A stretch of 64,000 nt of DNA. Origin: Agapetus fuscipes (taxonomy: Eukaryota > Arthropoda > Insecta > Trichoptera > Glossosomatidae). Where the stretch lies: contig OX637335.1 in NCBI GenBank assembly GCA_951799405.1, positions 19,348,342 through 19,412,341 on the forward strand, in the 5' to 3' direction. The notes beneath the pieces are model-generated. The model ran no database searches, was not told the origin of the DNA, and worked only from the letters and a program-made list of their open reading frames with translations. A program made the position numbers and the translations under genes. Below are positions 40,945 to 51,299 of this stretch, piece by piece. Numbering within the stretch: the stretch's first letter is position 1; each line of letters opens with the position of its first letter.

Positions 40945-41236
40945 TGTAATTCGTCATGTATGTTCCTTGACTTATAGGTTGGTATGCGGCTGACCACCCA
41001 TACTGTAAAAAAAAAAAAAAAATGGTTCACTTTGCCAATGTCACCCCTGTTTCAGGGAAGGACGGCAAGAGTTGCAGGGCTTATGTTCATTTGAGATTGG
41101 GTTTTTATATTGTAGGCCCACATGCGGCATGTGTTAGCGCGAAATTATACATGTCTGCTTGTGGGAATGCATTTAATGTAAATCTTAAATGATATAATAT
41201 ATCTTTGCAGCTAAGATTAGATTAGATTAGATAAGA
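40945..41236 (+). mobile_element. TTAGA element, full length, young subfamily
   Basis: GTAATTCGTCATGTATGTTC start, an expanded A15 run after ACTGT, both hairpins intact, tail AAGATTAGATTAGATTAGAT followed by AAGATAAG. Confidence 0.9.
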
Positions 41237-41244
41237 TAAGTCTA

Positions 41245-41347
41245 GCAACTGTTGCCGACCTTCCCTGAAACAGGGGTGACATTGATAAAGTGAACCATTT
41301 TTTTACAATAAGGGTGGTCAGCCTCATACCAACCTATAAATCAAGGA
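41245..41347 (-). mobile_element. TTAGA element 5' half, inverted
   Basis: AACTGTTGCCGACCTTCCCT to CCAACCTATAAATCAAGGAA. It faces the preceding copy with its truncated end nine bases from that copy's tail. Confidence 0.82.
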
Positions 41348-41541
41348 ATGTCAATACCAATGTGCTTTGTGAAAACTGGAAATGGATATAAAAGATACTT
41401 AAAATTACTCTCACATTATCGAGTGTTACGTTTTTTTCTTAGCTCTGATTGTGTAGAATGTGATTATCCAGTCAATTTTATTGAAATGTCATCTTTGGAT
41501 CAAATGGTAGATAAGCCAAACAAACACTGGAGGGACGATAT

Positions 41542-41910
41542 GGGTCCGAATGAACAACCATGTACCCCACGCATGAAAAAAATAAGGACCATAAATTCAC
41601 CACGGCTGTCTCAGTGGAACAAATAAATATATTGATAAAAATCAATCCCTGTTTCCACCGTCCAGTTTTTTTTTCAATTTAAAGACATGCGTTTTTGACA
41701 CGTTTTTTTTGTTTCTTTTTTGTTTACACATTTTTTTGTGAAAGTTGTATCGAAATAAAGAGATAAAAGTTTCATACCGTTGACCACCCGGTAAAATTCA
41801 ATAAACTTTTGACTAATATGGCCGTAGGAGAAAAAAGCTTCTGTTACTATATAGAAGCTGTTTTTTGATTACTCAAACTTAAAGCTTACTATAATATATC
41901 TTTAATCTAA
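41542..41910. other. unrecognised AT-rich sequence
   Basis: No gene or repeat family recognised. Confidence 0.4.
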
Positions 41911-42072
41911 GTTGCAAAGATATATAGAATTTCAAAAATAATATTAAATGCATGCCCACAAACAGACACGTGTAGTTCTCGCTTACAGATGCTGCATGTG
42001 TACTTACAAATTAAAATCCAAGCCTCAAAGGAACATAACCCTGCAACTTTTGCCGACCTTCCCTGAAACAAG
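41911..42072 (-). mobile_element. TTAGA element 3' part, older subfamily
   Basis: AATCTAAGTTGCAAAGATAT, CAAACAGACACGTGTAGTTC and CTTTTGCCGACCTTCCCTG; the 5' third is missing. Confidence 0.82.
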
Positions 42073-42362
42073 GATGATGATGTGAATTGTGTGAAAATAA
42101 ATCACCATGATATTTATAAAATTGAACCTGTAAAATTATTACAATATTTATTTAATTACAAAATAACTATCAAGCTCAAAAGTTTTTGCCTAAAAAAGGC
42201 ATATTATATGTAATTGTACTCTCATATTGTAAACAACCAAACCATTAAAGAAAACATTTGTAATATATTTTACCAAATGCAGATTCATAAACAATCTAAT
42301 CATATTTTTTTTCCGTGCATCTGACATTAAGAATTTTAGGATACCATCTCAGGCTACATTTA

Positions 42363-42410
42363 GGGCCCTTGAGGTGTGACACACACAAAAACGGCGCTCT
42401 TTAATTATGT
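42363..42410 (+). mobile_element. SINE-B 3' end fragment
   Basis: GGGCCCTTGAGGTGTGACAC and ACACAAAAACGGCGCTC match the last 50 bp of SINE-B. Confidence 0.5.
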
Positions 42411-42440
42411 GTATCTTCTAAATAAATTATCCTTGTATAT

Positions 42441-42499
42441 ACATATATATATATATATATACTAGCAGACTGACCGTACTGCGTACGGTTGTCTGCTAG
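42441..42499 (+). repeat. (TA)n followed by strong hairpin
   Basis: A TA microsatellite to 42,460 precedes a near-perfect hairpin: CTAGCAGAC (42,462-42,470) pairs with 42,491-42,499, and ACCGTAC (42,473-42,479) with 42,483-42,489, loop TGC. Similar CTAGCNGACC strings next to TA repeats are frequent in arthropod genomes, in my recollection. Confidence 0.6.
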
Positions 42500-42639
42500 G
42501 CCCTTCGGGCAGTGTAAGTCTGGCTTCGCAATAATTTTTCCTCAGACCTCCTTCATAGTAATTAAATGCTTTAAGAAGTAATTTGAAAAAAAAATTGCGG
42601 TAAAAGGGTTATTTAGTTCTTTCATGTTCTGAGTATCTT

Positions 42640-44105
42640 GTATGAAGCATGAGGTATGAGGCTGACCTCCCATACCTACAAAAATGTTCACTGAACGAAT
42701 GTTTCTCTGTTCCTGAAAAGGTCGGCAAAATTGCAGGGCTTATGGTCAAGAGAGGCTGAAATTTTTATTTGTAATTAAACATGCAGCATTTGTAAGCGCA
42801 AAGTCACTCATTTCTGCTTGGGGGCATGCATTGAATATGAATTATAAAATGTATGTATGCAACTTAGATTTATATTCTAAAATTAAAAACATCAAGTGCC
42901 ACAATTAAATGTTAGCGTGAAATGACATTTGCCAGTTTGTGGGCGTGCATTCAATTTGAATCATCAAATAACTTTTTTTGCAACTTTAGATTATAAATTA
43001 AATTTAACATTGTTGAAGGATTTTTTAAACTCAAATCCTTGACGGATAGGTAAGTATGAGCTTGAATACCCATATCGCAAAAAATGGTTCACTTGACAAA
43101 TGTTTCCCCTGTTTTTGAAAAGGTTGGCAAAAGTTGCAGGGCTTATGTTCATTAGAGGCCTTAATTTTAATTTTTAAGTTAACATGCAGCATTTATAAGC
43201 GCGAACCCACTCATGTCTCCAGGGATGCATTGAATATGAATTATAAAAGTTATTGTATTTGTGCAACTTAGATTATATATTCTAATATTTAAAAAAAATC
43301 AAGTGCCACAACTATATGTTAGCGTGAAATGACATTTGCCAGTTTGTGGGCGTGCATTCAATTTGAATCATCAAATAACTTTTTTTGCAACTTTAGATTA
43401 TAAATTAAATTTAACGTTGTTGAAGGATTTTTCAAACTCAAATCCTTGACTTATAGGTAAGTATGAGCCTGAATACCCATATCGCAAAAAATGGTTCACT
43501 TGACAAATGTTTCCCCTGTTTTTGAAAAGGTTGGCAAAAGTTGCAGGGCTTATGTTCATTAGAGGCCTTTATTTTAATTTGTAAGTTCACATGCAGCATT
43601 TATAAGTGCAAACCCACTCGTGTCTCGAATATGAATTATTAAAGTTATTGTATCTGTGCAACTTAGATTATATATTCTAATATTAAAAAAAATCAAGCGC
43701 CACAACTATATGTTAGCGTGAAATGACATTTGCCAGTTTGTGGGCGTGCATTCAATTTGAATCATCAAATAACTTTTTTTGCAACTTTAGATTATAAATT
43801 AAGATTACCGTTGTTTAAGGATTTTTCAAACTCAAATTCCTTGACTTAAGGGTTAGTATGAGGCTTATCACCCATATCGCATAAATGGGTTCACTTAACA
43901 AATGTGTCCCCTGTTTCTGAAAAGGTCAGCAAAAGTTACAGGGCTTATTATGGTCATGAGAGGCTGAAATTTTTATTTGTAAATACACATGCAGGATTTG
44001 TAAGCGCAAACTCACTCGTGTCTCCGAAGAGGAGTGCATTGAATATGAATTATAAATGTTAATGCGTCTATGCAACTTAGATTGTATATTGTAATAATAC
44101 TTTAA
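42640..44105 (+). repeat. tandem array of TTAGA-type composite units
   Basis: Four units with GTATGAG/GTATG anchors at 42,654, 43,054, 43,461 and 43,856 (spacing 400, 407 and 395). Each of the first three contains a diverged TTAGA element plus a second 3' half with GTTAGCGTGAAATGACATTT, repeated almost without change in all three. The fourth lacks the second part. GACTTATAGGTAAGTATGAG marks the starts. Non-coding. Confidence 0.88.
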
Positions 44106-44635
44106 AAAAATTAAATGCCGCAATAAGTACGGTTTCATATAAAAAGTTGACCTAATCGATCGTCATTATTTCTAAAAAATACATGTTATAACTGGTTGAA
44201 GTATAATTTTGAAATAAATAAATAATATAGGTAGGTACTCAACGGAATTCAACCGAAAAATAATCGACTTGGCAATGGCAACGATGGCAACTTTGAAGCC
44301 TATGTTGAAGTGCTGGCAATTTATTTGAAATTCGAATGTCAAAATGAGTTTTGTTTCTCGCATAGGTTTTACATAAAAAGGTGTTGTGATTGATCATGTT
44401 TATTTATTTAAAAAACAACAATTTAAAATCTACTAATGATGAGGAAGCACATCCCAAGTCCTGAACAATATTTGTTGTGAATATGACGTGCATCTCTTCA
44501 GGAGTTCTTCAGTTTGAATGCCATTAACGCACAACTATTTTGTATGGGGAGGCCGTTGCATTTTATATTATAGGGGGATAAACATGCATGAATTATATGT
44601 GATCCTTAGTAAATTTTATAAAACTAAAACTAGAT
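44106..44635. other. unrecognised AT-rich sequence
   Basis: Small frames on both strands (43,926-44,138 and 44,172-44,363 minus; 44,518-44,730 plus) match no family. Confidence 0.35.
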
Positions 44636-44818
44636 TAATCTTTATTACATTAAAACTCTGTTTATTTTCACTTAATTTATTAATATATATAAATACTAAC
44701 ATTTTCGATCACTCACTATCATCAGAATGATCTTGTTTTAGTTCTATAAAATTTACTGAGGATCAAATATGAATTTTCGCAGTGTTTAAGCAAAAACCAT
44801 ACAAAATATAAATGAATT
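44636..44818 (+). mobile_element. M5 half element, old
   Basis: CTGTTTATTTTCACTTAATT, ACATTTTCGATCACTCACTA and GAATTTTCGCAGTGTTTAAG parallel the 17,736 copy in the same order. Confidence 0.55.
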
Positions 44819-45224
44819 ATATGTTTTAGTATTAAGCTGGACAGAAGTCAGTATACTACAGTATAGTTTGTGCTGTCAGCAATTTTATCTCGCAGATTTG
44901 TACGGACAGCGCAGCTTCTGGGAACGAATAACCGGCACGAGACGCCATATATTTTATGCGTTTGGCATCCTCCATACTGTAGCAACCAACAGCGGACCAT
45001 ACTTTGTAATTATGTACAGAAACCTCGGTATGTAGTTAATATTGTGTAAGTGGTCCATTTAGTTACGTACATACTGGTCCTTTTTTTCAAGATAGATTTT
45101 TATCAGACTCCAACGAAACGTTTAGATTTTAATGTTACTCTAGGCCATGGTACGTACAATCTGTCAGCATTTATATATCAAGATTTATAATAAAAATTAA
45201 ATGACGTTTGTTGGCAACCGCATC
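44819..45224. other. unrecognised sequence
   Basis: No gene or repeat family recognised. Confidence 0.4.
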
Positions 45225-45640
45225 ACTCTAGAATGGCTGAACCGTTTTATATATTTTCATCCTATGATGATGATAATGATGACTTGGTATAGCGCCGTTT
45301 TGTGAAAATTGTCACTCCAAGGGCGCTTTTTGTGTTATCGCGGCGAAGTAGTGTGTCTTGAGGGTTTTTTTAAGGTTTTCCCTGGATTTTGAAACTCGAA
45401 CTTCCGGTGGCAGCTGGTTCCACGAAGAAGGACCCGCAACAGCAAACGCACGATTGCCAAGCACTGTGGTTATTTTCCTGGTTGGCTCGTTTACCAACGT
45501 TTTGGAGCCCCTCTCTGCCGAGCGCAACGTCAGTCCTCTCTCCTGTAAAACCTTCGGTCGCACTAGTTCTTGTAAGTACTCAGGAGCCATTCCTTGAAGA
45601 GCGTTGAACACAATGAGGTTCAACTTAAAATGTAACTATA
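45225..45640 (-). pseudogene. L2/CR1-type LINE C-terminal fragment
   Basis: The minus frame (45,312-45,623) reads MAPEYLQELVRPKVLQERGL, then RAFAVAGPSSWNQLPPEVR and LKKTLKTHYF, the usual C-terminus of L2/CR1 proteins. Past the stop, AAAACGGCGCTATACCAAGT resembles the GCGCTATA motif of L2 3' ends, followed by a (CAT)n tail at about 45,265. Upstream protein lost. Confidence 0.75.
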
Positions 45641-46264
45641 ACGATGTTTATAATCTAAGAAAGTTACTTTGTAAACAAAATACCACTTTCTTATTTCATA
45701 TAAGAGGAAATATGTACAACTTTTTAAATGGCTTCTTATGATTTTAACCCTTTTTTAGAGCTTATTTTATTCTCACATATTAGTCACTATGAAAGTTATT
45801 GCAATTAAAACATGACTCTTAATGAAGCTGATAAGAATGATGATGATGTGAATGGTGATGATTATTTTTATCACTTTCCTTTTCCATATCGCTCCGATCT
45901 CACCTTTAAAAAGTTCATTTAAAATTTGTTACAACAGCGTTGTCTTCCGGTCGGAGCGCATACCAATATATTCAACGTGAATACCCTATTATACCATTTC
46001 AAAGGTCCACAAAAAAAAAACTACGAGTTCTCGAACCCTTACCTTTCGATTGGAATAAACAACTAATCGGCGCGGCGGTTGAATAATCAAGAACAGTTTT
46101 TTTTACAAAAAACGGCCAACATTTGAATGGAAGAATAAGGATTTATTGTTACATCAAATGACACACCTTTTAATTTTTTTGATAGGGACCTTTTGCGGTT
46201 TCACAAATAAGTTGAACAGTTTTTTTTTTTTTAGATTAAAACATTATCTTTATTTTATATTTTT
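45641..46264. other. unrecognised sequence
   Basis: No gene or repeat family recognised; contains A- and T-runs. Confidence 0.4.
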
Positions 46265-46517
46265 AATCTAATCTAATATTATCTAAGTTGCAAAGACATA
46301 CGAGTATTAACATTTAATGCTCATATTAAATGCATACCCACAAACAGACACGTCTTAGTTCTCGCTTACAAATGCTACATGTCTAGGTACTTACAATTAA
46401 AAAAACAAACCTCAAATGAACATAAGCCCTACAAATTTTGCCGTCCTTCCCTTCAACAGGGGTGACATTGGCAATGTGAACCTTTTTTTACAGTATGGGT
46501 GGTCAGCCTCATACTAT
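46265..46517 (-). mobile_element. TTAGA element, older subfamily, full length
   Basis: CTAATCTAATATTATCTAAG tail reversed at the left, AAATGCTACATGTCTAGG and TATGGGTGGTCAGCCTCATA. Confidence 0.85.
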
Positions 46518-47029
46518 TAATAAAAATAAAAATTTATGACTTAAAAATGTATGTATTTTAAGAACGAAATATGTTGGTGAATTGCATTCCCCTTCTATTT
46601 CCTTACGATAATCACGGTGTAACTTTTTTTTAATTTTGCCATAATTGTCATGGTCACTTGGAATATAATTATGTATATAGTTGCATACTTTACTCATTTT
46701 GCTATCACTCGTGCAATTTGAAATTATGAAATTCAATAAAATAGATTTGTATTAGCCTCACAATACAAAACAATATTGGAATTCCTTTAATTATTTATTT
46801 GATTAAAATTTAAAATCATTATCAATGACAGGATGATCATTATTAATAATAATCATTATTTAATTATAATATAATTTCATTGCTCATTGCAACCAGAAGC
46901 TTATTGCTTTATTAATATTGGGGTAATAAAATAATTAACATTTAATTATTTCGCATGTCGTATTGAATTTCATGGGTGTAAAATTTAGCACAATTGAAAT
47001 CCCAAGTATTAAAATTTGAGTATCACTTA
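46518..47029. other. unrecognised AT-rich sequence
   Basis: Very AT-rich. A 75-codon minus frame (46,509-46,736) is unassigned. Confidence 0.35.
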
Positions 47030-47155
47030 AGCACAGCGTTGACCAAAATGATTATGGAAAATAAAAAGCGCCTTTAGTGAGCGTTTTGGTTTATATAAAT
47101 TTTTGGAAAAATACAATGGCTTAATTTTCTGCGGCAATTTTATACTAAAGGTATG
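47030..47155. mobile_element. M2 palindromic MITE, decayed
   Basis: AAAAAGCGCCTTTAGTGAGC centre and TACAATGGCTTAATTTTC right arm; ends poorly kept. Confidence 0.5.
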
Positions 47156-47275
47156 AACTGTTGCCATATTTAATATGATTATAGTATTTTATGAAATTTA
47201 ATATTTTTATCACGGTGTTTTTTTTGCAAAGTTATCATAAATTGATGTTAAAGTATACACAATAAACATACTTTT

Positions 47276-47755
47276 GTAAATATATTGCTGGAGACATTTA
47301 TAAATGGAAGTGAAGCATGGACAGTGAGTAACAGCAAAATGAGTGAGGTATGCATGATGTAAAATAAATACTTGGGAATTATGACATAAGGAACTTGAAG
47401 AGATAAAGCTAAGAATGCATGTAAAGTAAAGAAAATAATGAATGAGGATGTTAAGTTGAAAGTCCAAAAAAATGTCCTCGAGATGGTTTGTAGTTTGTAC
47501 ACTTGGAAATAATGGATTATGAAAGATTGATTGGCGAAAGAGTACAAGATAAAAAAAATGAAAATGAGATTTTTTTGGCTTGATTGGATTGGTAAAATTG
47601 TGAAAGGACGGGACTGTAACGATCATGTAAAGTAAGGTAATCAAGAAAAAATGTGATGAAAATGAAAGAGGTATGCAAGGAGTAGGAAAAAAAAGATCTC
47701 AACTCTGCAGAAACCTTAGGAACCCCAAGCGGAATCGCTTGCGAGTTACAGTTAC
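47276..47755 (+). pseudogene. RTE 3' relic, same family as intact element
   Basis: AATGGAAGTGAAGCATGGAC and AACAGCAAAATGAGTGAGGT match the coding strand of the intact RTE from about codon 880. It continues with many frameshifts to CAACTCTGCAGAAACC, AAGCGGAATCGCTTGCGAGT and the TTACAGTTACA tail. Confidence 0.8.
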
Positions 47756-48304
47756 ATAAAAAAGATTACATTTTGATTCAGATTGTGTCAATGATATCAC
47801 GTAAAATGCTTAAAGCACCATTCCTTATCTACTTTATTGTTTTACGATTTCATTTTGCACAGATGTGAGTGTAAACAAGGATTATGCTAAGATATGAGAT
47901 GTCCAGCCACCCAGGCGTCGATTATCGGATAAGTTCCGCAATAAAATAACATTAAAATATATTTTTTACTCCTCCATAGATTTTATGGATCAAGAAAAAT
48001 AATATGACTGTAAAATAACTGGTATCTGGTTCTGCCTTTCGTGCAGCCAAGCTTAGTGTCAGGTGTCACCAAATAAAGAGAATAGGGTGCTAATTCTAAA
48101 TTTGAAAATTCTCACACGTGGTTGAACGACCTGCTCAGGGGAAATCTGCCAGAGTTACAGACCATCCGGGAAATAGGCTCGGACACAAGGATTATTATAA
48201 AGAACTCACCGAATTTCAATGTTGTTCTGTTTCAAGTAATTTATATGACGTATTTCCTACGTATTTGTCATCATTTATGTCATCATGGATAACAGTCTCG
48301 CGAC
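47756..48304. other. unrecognised sequence
   Basis: A 75-codon plus frame (48,118-48,345) runs into an M1 element and is unassigned. Confidence 0.35.
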
Positions 48305-48308
48305 AATT

Positions 48309-48567
48309 CGCTGCCTTAGTTCTTGTTTATCGTATACGCCACTGAGAAAATTTTACATGAGCAATGTTTGCATGTGTACTGGACCAATGTGTCTTATAAA
48401 AACAATAAATTTATTTTAAAAATATTTAAAAGAACTCTCACATTATCGAGTTTTACGGTTTTTCTTAGCTCAGGTTGTGTAGAATTTGATTCATAAGACA
48501 ACTGCATGAAAAAGTCATATTTAACAAGATTGGCGTAGGTATACGATAAACAAGAACTGGGGGAGCG
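48309..48567 (+). mobile_element. M1 element with AATT duplication
   Basis: Ends CGCTGCCTTAGTTCTTGTTT and, reversed, CGCTCCCCCAGTTCTTGTTT, flanked by AATT at 48,305-48,308 and 48,568-48,571. Complete and very close to the 10,988 copy. Confidence 0.88.
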
Positions 48568-48611
48568 AATTGTGTCAATGTCTATGTTGAACTGCAGGTA
48601 GGTACTTCATA

Positions 48612-48745
48612 TGGTTGCATTTTACGGAAAGGCCTTCCGCCTCTTGAGAAAATATATAGCCTTGCATGAGCATCCATATTCTGTGGGTCCTTCTGACACG
48701 TACATGCAAGACGGGTATGAAGAGGGTTTAAGTATTATACTAGGG
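48612..48745 (+). repeat. R12 dispersed repeat
   Basis: ACGGAAAGGCCTTCCGCCTC and CTGACACGTACATGCAAGAC align with 33,890-34,005 over about 120 bp. Two copies only, class unknown. Confidence 0.4.
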
Positions 48746-48769
48746 AGTAAGTAGACGACGACGTCAACC

Positions 48770-49115
48770 CTGTTCATCATCACGAGACCGAAAAAGGCCA
48801 GGGCTGGAATTCTCATCACCACTGTAATTTTTATCTACGGAATATCGGTAATATTTGTATGAAAACCTTTCAATCTAAGATGGCTGCAAGTGAACAGCTG
48901 ATTAGTCTTCATACAAATATTAACGATATTCGGGAAGAAAAAATTACCGTGGTGATGAGACTTCCAGCCCAGGAAGGCCAAAATTGCGATGGATGGACAG
49001 CATCAAGGCAGATACAACCAAGGAAGATACCGTAGCTGAGGAAAAACGACAACGGGCATGCAAGAGTGGAAGAGAATCCTAAATTCAACTAAGTCCCACT
49101 TAAAGCTGTTGAGGT
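48770..49115 (+). pseudogene. LINE C-terminal relic split by M4
   Basis: Joining around 48,801-48,973, the frame reads RDRKRPKLRWMDSIKADTTK, then EEKRQRACKS and, after a shift, EWKRILNSTKSH. This is the RPKLRWMD...A-DR-x-x-W-KRIL ending of RTE-like ORF2. Confidence 0.6.
48801..48973. mobile_element. M4 palindromic MITE in LINE coding relic
   Basis: GGGCTGGAATTCTCATCACC at the left; the right end reversed is GGGCTGGAAGTCTCATCACC. Inverted repeats extend to CGGTAATATTTGTATGAA. AAGGCCA is duplicated at 48,794-48,800 and 48,974-48,980. Ends shared with M3 but interior different. Size of duplication and CAGGG end suggest hAT. Confidence 0.8.
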
Positions 49116-49587
49116 AATGATTTGAATGACGGTGTTTCCTTTGCCTCCAAAAATACCTGTGTCATGTACAACTGGTTGGTAGAAAGGATTTAATGGTTTT
49201 AAAGTCAAGAGATTAGGATAGTCAATGTAATATCTAACATTTTTCTATTCTGAAATCCAAAAATTATACAGCACTCATGTTTTTGGGTTTAATATGTTTC
49301 CTAATCCAATGAAGGTGGCGGAGATACAAACGAAAGGTTCCAATCTTTAGAGTTCCATTGATAAAAGTAATAAAATACTCCTGTACAACTCTTGATAGAA
49401 TTCTATCAAATGACCAAACGCATTTACTGTCATACTTATTACCCTCGAACTTTGACTTGGAGCCTAACTGTGCTATCCACAAACAGCATATCCATGGCTC
49501 ATCCACCGACCAAAGTGAATTGTATTTTCTATAGCGCTTATGGGTTTCTATAAGTGGGTAACTATTATTTTTTAATTTTAGTGAGAC
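49116..49587. other. unrecognised, 115-codon minus frame
   Basis: The frame at 49,264-49,611 is rich in K, S, W and Y and starts inside SINE-A. It shows no domain I know and no splice or promoter context. A host exon cannot be excluded. Confidence 0.3.
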
Positions 49588-49800
49588 CTTACTTAGGTCC
49601 CAAATCGCCACAAGCGACCCCTTCGGAGATAACGCAGGTAAGAATCATAATCATAAGGTCTTTATTGTCTTTATCAATATGTACATAATAAAATTACAAT
49701 TTAAAAAAATCTAATTACAATAAATACTCCCCAAAGCAAGCATATCTTGTGCTTCGGGGAGGAGAAGTTACACTACATGTGTAGCCTAGTTGCGTCTTAG
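49588..49800 (+). mobile_element. SINE-A 3' part split by LINE tail
   Basis: TTACTTAGGTCCCAAATCGC to AACGCAGGTAAGAA, then GAAGTTACACTACATGTGTA after the insertion. Confidence 0.8.
49645..49762 (-). mobile_element. truncated LINE 3' end in SINE-A
   Basis: 118 bp. On the minus strand it ends AATAAAGACCTTATGATTATGA, a polyadenylation-like signal and ATTATG-type tail. AGAA flanks both sides (49,641-49,644 and 49,763-49,766). No protein is left. Confidence 0.65.
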
Positions 49801-50165
49801 TTTCTTCAAGTGATAATTTCGATGTATGTTTCATAAAATTATAATCATTATTCTTTTTAGCGATTCTCGCTCTTATAATCGTTTAATTATATTTTATATT
49901 CTACAAACTTCACAAAAAAATATTTGTGACTTTATTGATTGATTATATTATAAAAATTGTCTCTGGTCAGGCAAAAATAGCTTGAATCCTGTTTATCTTT
50001 ATGAATTACTTAAAAAAAGGGTTTGTCCCACTAATCTGACATTCACCATAACTTTCCATACACACGCGATAGCAATATTGTTAGACTTTTCATATTATGA
50101 TGCACACCACACCAATGATTATTATCTACACGCAAAAAAACTCAACTTAGCTTCCAATGTAATGC
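49801..50165. other. unrecognised AT-rich sequence
   Basis: A 69-codon plus frame (49,982-50,191) is unassigned. Confidence 0.35.
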
Positions 50166-50432
50166 AACTGTCTTTTGCATATGGCGAGTGAACCAATTTA
50201 TTTTTACAATTAAGGGGGCGGTCTTACGCCAACCATTTCAATTGTAGTAGTTTCCCAAGTTCCGAATGGTTGGCATTCATCTATTGTAAAGGCTGATTTA
50301 ACCGTCGTATTTTATTTTGGGCTTTAAATAAACAGCGAAACGGGAAATCATTTCTGACACCCTCGGTGGGATTCGAACCCGAGCTCTAGGCATGGAATGC
50401 AAGCACTCTACCAATTGAACTATCGACCGGAC
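50166..50432 (-). mobile_element. SINE-A copy, 3' tip missing
   Basis: Head at the right with B box GGGATTCGAACCCGAG and A-box-complement CCAATTGAACTATCGACCGG; body complete to CATATGGCGAGTGAACC. Confidence 0.85.
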
Positions 50433-50950
50433 AATGTTAAACAATGTTGTACATATTATCTGTTACAAGATGATCCATGGATCACCTTTGGATCAAAGAT
50501 CTTTGAATGAAACTCTAAAATACGAGAAACACCATCGACAGCTACAAGGGAATCGTTTTATCCGTTTAGGGTACACAATAAAAGCATCAAGCTCTTTCAA
50601 TTTAAGGCTTCCTTTGTGGCACTCTAAGTTGGACCCACAAATAGGTAACAAGGTCCTTAAAATAACACCTCTCTGAATAATAATGGGGTATTAAAGTCGA
50701 AGACGCAGCTCTCGGGGCCTTTTTAAAGGGTTGCTTTTTTTTAAGATCGTCGACAATATAAATTTTAATCAGTTTGTTTACGGCCCTTTGGGGAAAAGCA
50801 AATGTATGGCCAATATATTATTTTTAACACATTAAAGGCAACGTCTTCAAAATAATAAAAAATATAAGTGTTGTGTGTTAAAGATGCTCCGAAAGACTTA
50901 TAGTGTATGAAAAAAAAAACTATTTAAAGATTTAAAAAAAAACTGCAAGT
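50433..50950. other. unrecognised sequence
   Basis: An 80-codon plus frame (50,434-50,676) starts at the SINE border and is unassigned. Confidence 0.35.
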
Positions 50951-51032
50951 TTGGTCGGTAGCTCAGTTGGTAGAATTTTTGCTTTCCGTGCAAGAGGACT
51001 TTGGTTCTAACCCTGGTAATCACAATACGGTT
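50951..51032 (+). mobile_element. SINE-A-like tRNA head only
   Basis: GGTCGGTAGCTCAGTTGGTA and a decayed B box TTGGTTCTAACCC; no body follows. Not a plausible tRNA gene because the acceptor stem halves do not pair. Confidence 0.55.
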
Positions 51033-51299
51033 CGTAAAATCTTTTTTTTTAATTCCATAGAAAATGCCCGTAGACATTAAAACAATCATTGATTTTATAT
51101 TTCTTTCTTCTTGATTTTAAGCCAATTGTGTCGTTTCTCAATCTACAATCTAATAGAAAATAAATATGAACTATCCCAAGGTTTGGCAATTTAAAGAGTC
51201 CAAGGGGTTGAAGGCTTATTTTAAAAAAATGGTTAGCGATAGGCTTGGGAATTATTGTTTCAGTATATCCCAAATTCAGATGTTTTTCAAAACAAATAG

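Larger units (their letters stand above)
40600..41537 (+). mobile_element. M1 element split by a TTAGA cluster
   Basis: The left part runs to TGTGTACTGGACCAAT at about 40,681 and the right part resumes ACCAATGTGCTTTGTGAAAA at about 41,355. ATAT flanks the whole element (40,596-40,599 and 41,538-41,541). ACCAAT occurs on both sides of the interruption. Confidence 0.75.

Noticed and set aside
42640..44105. CRISPR-like array
   Set aside because: Units are about 400 bp, derive from a transposable element, and the sequence is eukaryotic in character; there are no short repeats with unique spacers.
45358..45607. plus-strand open frames of 72-79 codons
   Set aside because: They are antisense to the L2/CR1-type C-terminal fragment, which has recognisable motifs on the minus strand.
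49264..49611. 115-codon minus-strand host gene
   Set aside because: No domain, start context or splice sites were recognised; kept only as an unassigned frame.
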